Shown: positions 30,752 to 35,163 of the stretch, one piece after another
Layout: every line of letters begins with the position of its first letter
Position numbering within the stretch: position 1 is the first letter of the stretch
Program-made: the position numbers and the translations under genes
The notes under the pieces: model-generated
Databases searched by the model: none
The model's input: only the letters and a program-made list of their open reading frames with translations
What the model was told of the DNA's origin: nothing
From: Anaerolineae bacterium
GTDB lineage: Bacteria; Chloroflexota; Anaerolineae; JAAYZQ01
DNA: 35,163 nucleotides
Assembly (NCBI GenBank): GCA_016929795.1
Contig: JAFGIA010000116.1
Location: forward strand, 1-35,163
Direction: 5' to 3'

Positions 30752-33076
30752 ATGATCCGTAAATTGGCCCATTCCCTGGTGATCGTCGCCATCCTGTCCA
30801 CCCTGCTGGCCCTGCTGCCCGCACCCGCCGCCGCGGATGGCATCGTCATTCCCGAGCCGCCGCCCAACGTGCCCATCGTCGACGTCCCCTACCTGACCAT
30901 CAAATACCACCGCGTCACCGTCACCATCGAGGATCAGGTCGCCACCACCCACGTGGATCAGGTATTCGTCAACGAGGCCCGCTTTGAGGTGGAGGGCACC
31001 TACGTCTTTCCCATCCCCGAAGAGGCCGCCATCGGCGATTTTGCCATGTGGGTCGACGGCGAGCGCCTGGAAGGCCAGGTGCTCGAGCGCGACGAGGCGC
31101 GGCGCATCTACGAGGACATTGTCCGGCGCCGCCAGGACCCTGCCCTGCTCGAATACGTCGGCCGCAACGCCTTCCAGGCCAGCGTCTACCCCATCCCCCC
31201 CGGCGGCGAGCGGCGCATCGAGCTCGAGTACAGCGAGGTGCTCGAGGTCGACAACGGCCTGGTCGAGTACGTCTATCCCCTCAACACAGAAAAGTTCTCG
31301 GCCCGCCCGTTGGAAGAGGTCGTCGTCAACGTCTCGCTGCGCAGTGTCGAGCCCATCAAGGCCATCTATTCCCCCAGCCACGACGTCGACGTCGTGCGCC
31401 GCGGCGACCACAATGCCGACGTCGGCTACGAAGAGTACGACGTCCTGCCCGACCGCGATTTCGTCCTCTACTACACCGTCTCGCCCGACGACGTCGGCCT
31501 CAACCTCCTCACCTACAAGCCCGACGGGCGCACCGATGGCTTCTTCCTCCTCCTCGCTGCGCCCCGCGCCGAAGTCGACGCACAACAAGTGATCGCCAAG
31601 GACGTTATCCTCGTCCTCGACGTGTCCGGCTCGATGCGCGGAGCCAAGATCGAGCAGGCCAAAGAGGCGCTGAGCTTTGTCCTCGACAATCTGCACGATG
31701 TGGACCGCTTCAACATCATTGCCTTCAGCACCGGCACCCAGCCCTACGCCCGCACACTCGTCGCCGCCGACGAGCGCGGCGAGGCACTGGCCTTCGTCGA
31801 CCGCCTCGAAGCGAACGGCTCCACCGACATCAACCGCGCCCTGCTCGAAGCCCTGGCCATGATCGATGGCGACCGCCCCTCGATCCTGATCTTTTTGACC
31901 GACGGCCTGCCCACCGTCGGCGAGGTCGACGTCGACCGCATCGTCGACAACGTGTCGGACGCGGCGCCGGAAAACGCCCGCATCTTTCCCTTTGGCGTCG
32001 GCTACGACGTAAACACCACGCTGCTCGACACTGTTGCACACAACCACCGTGGCGCCAGCGGCTACGTGCGACCCGAAGAGGCCATCGATGAAAAAGTTTC
32101 GGCCTTTTACGCCAAAGTGAGCACGCCACTCCTCGCCGATCTCGAGCTCGACCTGGGGCGCGTCGGCGCCGCCGAGATCGGCGCCGTTGACATCTATCCC
32201 TATCCGCTGCCCGACCTCTTTGCCGGATCGCAGTTGGTCGTCGTCGGCCGCTACCGGCAGGGGGGCACCACTACGGTGACCCTCGCCGGCGAGGTGAACG
32301 GGGTGCGCCAGGCGTTCGAGTACGGCGACGTCGCTTTCCGCGACACGGGCGGTGAGCCATTTATCGCCCGCCTGTGGGCCACGCGCAAGATTGGCTACCT
32401 GCTCCAGCAGATCCGGCTGCACGGCGAGGAGCGCGAGCTGGTGGACGAGATCGTCGACCTCTCGGTGCGCTATGGCATCGTCACACCCTACACCTCGTTC
32501 CTGGTCGAAGAGACCGATCGCGCCCTCACCGCCGGCGGCCGCCAGGAGCTGGCCGACGCGCAGGCCACCGCTGCGCCCGCGCCGGCCTACGGCGAGGAAG
32601 CCGTCGACCGCAGCGCCGGCGAAAAGGCGCTCACCGAGGCCGAGGCGCCCATGGCCGCCCCGACGATGGGTGCTGGTGGCAGCACAGGCAGTGAGGGCCT
32701 GGCCGCCGCGCCCCTGCGTTACGTCGACGACAAGACCTTTGTCCTCCACCAGGGCGTGTGGACCGACACCACCTTTGACGCCGACGCCATGGAGGCGGTG
32801 CCCATCGGCTTTGGCAGCGACGACTATTTCGACCTCCTCGCCGCCAGGCCCCAGTGGGGGCGCTACCTGGCCCTGGGCCACCACGTCATCGTCGTCCTCG
32901 AAGGCACGGCCTACGAGGTCCGCGAGGGCGACGCCCCCCCTGTCGACCTGCCCCAAGCCGCGCAGGCGCCAACACCCACTCAGGCACCAGGCAGCGAGGA
33001 CTCGGACAACATTTTCCAGGCGGCGCTCCACTTCCTGTCCGGCGTGCTCGATTGGCTGCGCGACCTGTTCCAGTAA
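30752..33076 (+). CDS. Secreted VIT and von Willebrand factor A domain protein
   Basis: This 774-residue protein has a signal peptide at residues 1-28 (hydrophobic core LVIVAILSTLLALL, cleavage near AAA-DG). A VIT (inter-alpha-trypsin inhibitor) domain spans about 35-170 with the typical FEVEGTYVFPIPEEAAI and YEDIVRRRQDPALLEY. A VWA domain spans about 280-450 with a complete MIDAS: D290-x-S292-x-S294 (DVSGSM), T358 and D384 (LTDG). Next come a beta-rich domain, an Ala/Pro/Glu-rich stretch (about 600-650) and a C-terminal amphipathic helix. Such proteins bind metal-dependent protein partners at the cell surface, and the role in bacteria is mostly unknown. ATG 30752 is supported by GGAGGAGA. 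Codon third positions are extremely C-rich, which opens a long antisense frame. Confidence 0.92.
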   Translation: MIRKLAHSLVIVAILSTLLALLPAPAAADGIVIPEPPPNVPIVDVPYLTIKYHRVTVTIEDQVATTHVDQVFVNEARFEVEGTYVFPIPEEAAIGDFAMWVDGERLEGQVLERDEARRIYEDIVRRRQDPALLEYVGRNAFQASVYPIPPGGERRIELEYSEVLEVDNGLVEYVYPLNTEKFSARPLEEVVVNVSLRSVEPIKAIYSPSHDVDVVRRGDHNADVGYEEYDVLPDRDFVLYYTVSPDDVGLNLLTYKPDGRTDGFFLLLAAPRAEVDAQQVIAKDVILVLDVSGSMRGAKIEQAKEALSFVLDNLHDVDRFNIIAFSTGTQPYARTLVAADERGEALAFVDRLEANGSTDINRALLEALAMIDGDRPSILIFLTDGLPTVGEVDVDRIVDNVSDAAPENARIFPFGVGYDVNTTLLDTVAHNHRGASGYVRPEEAIDEKVSAFYAKVSTPLLADLELDLGRVGAAEIGAVDIYPYPLPDLFAGSQLVVVGRYRQGGTTTVTLAGEVNGVRQAFEYGDVAFRDTGGEPFIARLWATRKIGYLLQQIRLHGEERELVDEIVDLSVRYGIVTPYTSFLVEETDRALTAGGRQELADAQATAAPAPAYGEEAVDRSAGEKALTEAEAPMAAPTMGAGGSTGSEGLAAAPLRYVDDKTFVLHQGVWTDTTFDADAMEAVPIGFGSDDYFDLLAARPQWGRYLALGHHVIVVLEGTAYEVREGDAPPVDLPQAAQAPTPTQAPGSEDSDNIFQAALHFLSGVLDWLRDLFQ

Positions 33077-33097
33077 CCTGGGCCTGCCTGAGGGATG

Positions 33098-33134
33098 GGA
33101 AGGGTGGAAGGTTGGACCAACCTTCCACCCTTCC
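33098..33134. terminator. Bidirectional 16-bp hairpin between the VIT-VWA gene and uvrC
   Basis: Bases 33098-33113 pair perfectly with 33119-33134 around GGACC. The right arm ends at the last base of the uvrC stop codon, so it serves both convergent genes. There is no T-run on either side. Confidence 0.7.
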
Positions 33135-35008
33135 TACAGATGCTCCTTCACCTTCTCCGCTGCCGGCCGCGTCATCCCCGGCACCGCCGCCAGCTCGTCC
33201 ACCGTGGCGGCGCGGATGGCGTCGATCGATCCAAAGTGCTTGAGCAGCGCCGAGCGGCGGCGCGCGCCAATGCCCGGGATCTCGTCGAGCTGCGAGCGGA
33301 TCGTCTGCTTGCTGCGCACCGTACGGTGGTAGCCCACGGCAAAGCGGTGTGCCTCGTCGCGCACGCGCTGCAGCAGGTAGAGCCCCTCTGACGTGCGCGG
33401 CAGGATCACCGGCTCACTCTGCCCCGGCAGGAACACCTCTTCCTCCTGCTTGGCCAGGCCCATCGCCGGCACCTGGTCGCGCAGCCCATACTCGTCCAGA
33501 ACCTCGAGCGCCACGTTGAGCTGCCCCTTGCCGCCGTCGACGATCAGCAGGTCGGGCAGCAGGTCCCACGACGACCTGGCTGCACCCGGGCCCAGCTCGC
33601 CGGCCGGCTCGGGCTCGCCGATCCGCTTGAAGCGGCGCCGCAGCATCTCGCGCATCGCCGCGTAATCGTCCGTTCCCTCCACCGTCTGGATCTTGAAGCG
33701 GCGATAGTCGCTCTTGCGCGGCACGCCCTTCACGAATACCACCATCGACCCCGTGGTCGCCGTGCCCTGGATCGTCGACACGTCGTACGCCTCGATCCGG
33801 TTCGGCGGCATCTCGAGCGCCAGGCTCTCCTGCAGCTCGCCCAACGCCGCCGACTGTTTCCCCTCGTCCATCACCCACTGCGCGCGCAGGTGCGCCAGCG
33901 TCTCGGCCGCGTTTTCCGCCGCCATCTCCACCAGGTCGCGCCCCTGCCCCTCCCGCGGCACGCGCAGCACCACGCTCTCGTCGGCCTCCCCGCCGCGCCG
34001 GCTGCCCAGCCACTCCTGGATCACCAGCGCCTCGTCGATCTCGTGCGGCAGCAGGATCTCGGGCGGCACGTACGCCGCCTCGTCGTAGAACTGCTTCACG
34101 AACGAGGCGAGGATCTCTTGCTCCGTCTCTTCCGCCGCGCCGTCGAGCACGAAATACTCGCGCCCGATCAGCCGCCCGTTGCGGATAAAAAATACCTGCA
34201 CGCACGCGTCGCCATCCTCGCGCGCAAAAGCAATCACATCCTGGTCGATCATGTCGTGCGTCACGATCTTTTGCCGCTCGACCACGCGCTGGATGGCGGC
34301 CAACTGGTCGCGGTACGCCGCCGCCTGCTCATAGTCCCACGCGTTCGCTGCCGCATGCATGCGTGCTTCCAGGCTGGTCACGATCTCGTCGCTCTTCCCC
34401 TCCAGAAAGCGGCACAGCCCCTCGATCATCGCCCGGTACTCGTCCTTGTCGACCACGCCGATGCACGGGGCCAGGCACAGCCCCAGATCATAGTAGAGAC
34501 AGGCGCGCTCGTCCTCGCCCGTGATGGCCCGGTTGCACGTCAGGTAGGGAAAGACGCGCCGCAGCATATGCAGCGTCTGCTGCACCGCCCACGATGCCGT
34601 GAACGGCCCAAAATAGCGCCCACCATCCTGCTCCATGCGGCGCACGATCACCACCCGCGGGAAATCCTCCTGCCACGTCACCTTGATGTAGGGGTAGCGC
34701 TTGTCGTCCTTCAGGCGCACATTGTAGCGCGGCTTGTGGCGCTTGATCAGGTGGCTCTCCAAGATCAGCGCCTCCAGCTCCGACGCGGTCACGATAAAGT
34801 CAATGTCGGCGATCCGCTCGGCCAGGCGCGCCGTCTTGGAGCTGTACTCGGCCGAGGCGTGAAAATAAGAGCGCACCCGGGCGCGTAGATTGATCGCCTT
34901 GCCCACATAGAGGATCTTGGTCTTTTCGTCCTTCATCAGATAGACGCCCGGCTTGGTCGGCAGGGCATCCAGCTTTTCGCGCAGCGCGTCGGACACTTTG
35001 AGAGCCAT
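33134..35008 (-). CDS. uvrC: UvrABC system protein C (excinuclease subunit)
   Basis: This 624-residue nuclease of nucleotide excision repair makes the 3' and 5' incisions on UvrB-marked DNA. The N-terminal GIY-YIG domain is KPGVYLMKDEKTKILYVGKA (about residues 19-38). A UVR motif that binds UvrB is near 205-240. The RNase-H-like 5'-nuclease domain shows YDVSTIQGT, LLIVDGGKGQL and RDEAHRFAVGYH. A tandem helix-hairpin-helix ends the protein (IPGIGARRRSALLKHF and VPGMTRPAAEKVKEHL). The usual family length is about 600 residues. There is no Shine-Dalgarno, and the promoter -10 box lies 6 nt before the ATG, so the mRNA should be leaderless. Confidence 0.97.
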   Translation of the reverse strand: MALKVSDALREKLDALPTKPGVYLMKDEKTKILYVGKAINLRARVRSYFHASAEYSSKTARLAERIADIDFIVTASELEALILESHLIKRHKPRYNVRLKDDKRYPYIKVTWQEDFPRVVIVRRMEQDGGRYFGPFTASWAVQQTLHMLRRVFPYLTCNRAITGEDERACLYYDLGLCLAPCIGVVDKDEYRAMIEGLCRFLEGKSDEIVTSLEARMHAAANAWDYEQAAAYRDQLAAIQRVVERQKIVTHDMIDQDVIAFAREDGDACVQVFFIRNGRLIGREYFVLDGAAEETEQEILASFVKQFYDEAAYVPPEILLPHEIDEALVIQEWLGSRRGGEADESVVLRVPREGQGRDLVEMAAENAAETLAHLRAQWVMDEGKQSAALGELQESLALEMPPNRIEAYDVSTIQGTATTGSMVVFVKGVPRKSDYRRFKIQTVEGTDDYAAMREMLRRRFKRIGEPEPAGELGPGAARSSWDLLPDLLIVDGGKGQLNVALEVLDEYGLRDQVPAMGLAKQEEEVFLPGQSEPVILPRTSEGLYLLQRVRDEAHRFAVGYHRTVRSKQTIRSQLDEIPGIGARRRSALLKHFGSIDAIRAATVDELAAVPGMTRPAAEKVKEHL

Positions 35009-35014
35009 GCGCCT

Positions 35015-35043
35015 ATTTTAGCACGCCCGTGCCGTTACGTCAA
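35015..35043 (-). promoter_or_regulatory. Promoter giving a probably leaderless uvrC mRNA
   Basis: On the minus strand TTGACG (35043-35038), 17 nt, then TAAAAT (35020-35015), then AGGCGC and the ATG at 35008. Transcription should start at the ATG itself. Confidence 0.7.
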
Positions 35044-35080
35044 CGCGCGCGCTGTTCTGCTCACCACCTGGCTGACCTGT

Positions 35081-35163
35081 CATTGCGAGGGCGCCGTCGT
35101 TTGGCGCCCGAAGCAATCCCCGACATAGTCACAGATGGGGATTGCTTCGCTCGCCCGCGCCTC
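35081..35163. repeat. Dispersed inverted-repeat element, cut by the window end
   Basis: It starts CATTGCGAGGGCGCC. GGGCGCC (35089-35095) pairs with 35103-35109. CGAAGCAATCCCC (35109-35121) pairs perfectly with GGGGATTGCTTCG (35137-35149). ATTGCGAGG...GAAGCAATCCCC elements are recognisable as non-coding intergenic repeats found in many copies in several environmental bacterial genomes. No gene is visible in 35044-35163. Confidence 0.65.

Noticed and set aside
30608..33031. 807-codon open frame antisense to the VIT-VWA gene
   Set aside because: It is a by-product of extreme C bias at third positions. It shows no conserved motif, whereas the + strand has a signal peptide and full MIDAS.

Overview
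This is a GC-rich, gene-dense bacterial window of about 35 kb. It most likely comes from an Anaerolineae-type Chloroflexota genome or metagenome bin. That placement is an inference from family content (proline/threonine-linked multidomain proteins with an FPETG-type repeat, a CARDB lipoprotein, a VIT-VWA protein, tungsten aldehyde oxidoreductase, LarA), from leaderless-looking genes and from short dispersed palindromes. There is no rRNA marker. I saw no tRNA, CRISPR array or insertion sequence.

Region 1 (1-14959, all + strand) is a catabolic cluster. It holds the end of a solute-binding protein, two CUT1 sugar permeases, a GH31 glycosidase, a YeiH-type putative sulfate/anion exporter, a tungsten aldehyde:ferredoxin oxidoreductase, an FSA/TalC-fold transaldolase, a GH4 NAD-dependent glycosidase, a LarA-type nickel-pincer 2-hydroxyacid racemase, a NagB-fold isomerase with altered catalytic and phosphate-site residues, an MFS carrier and a threonine-synthase-like PLP enzyme. 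Together they can be read as glycoside import, glycoside cleavage, aldose-ketose isomerisation, transaldol cleavage, aldehyde oxidation, hydroxyacid racemisation and export. The transaldolase resembles sulfofructose transaldolase as I remember it, and it lies near a putative sulfate exporter, so a sulfosugar (sulfoquinovose-like) route with ferredoxin-linked oxidation of sulfolactaldehyde is the most interesting hypothesis. It is unproven, and the GH31 does not carry the usual sulfoquinovosidase motif.

Region 2 (14989-17912) is an ECF sigma factor, a zinc-type anti-sigma factor and a CARDB-repeat lipoprotein in overlapping arrangement. They sit behind a strong promoter and a structured leader.

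Region 3 (17935-24393) holds glycogen synthase with a small membrane protein, a winged-helix regulator with a DegV lipid-binding protein, a CRP/FNR regulator divergent from lgt, and a DUF4870 membrane protein. Most units have a readable sigma-70-like promoter (TTGACA/TATAAT types, spacers 16-18), and convergent pairs are separated by long hairpins.

Region 4 (24506-35163) holds a 940-residue protein with a GH-A-like domain and two peptidoglycan-recognition/amidase domains (the first degenerate), ScpA, VanZ and a GT4 glycosyltransferase (both on the - strand), an ECF-transporter S component, a secreted VIT-VWA protein and UvrC (- strand). The GT4 and uvrC genes look leaderless. A perfect G-quadruplex tract lies between the divergent GT4 and S-component promoters. 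The window ends in a dispersed inverted repeat.
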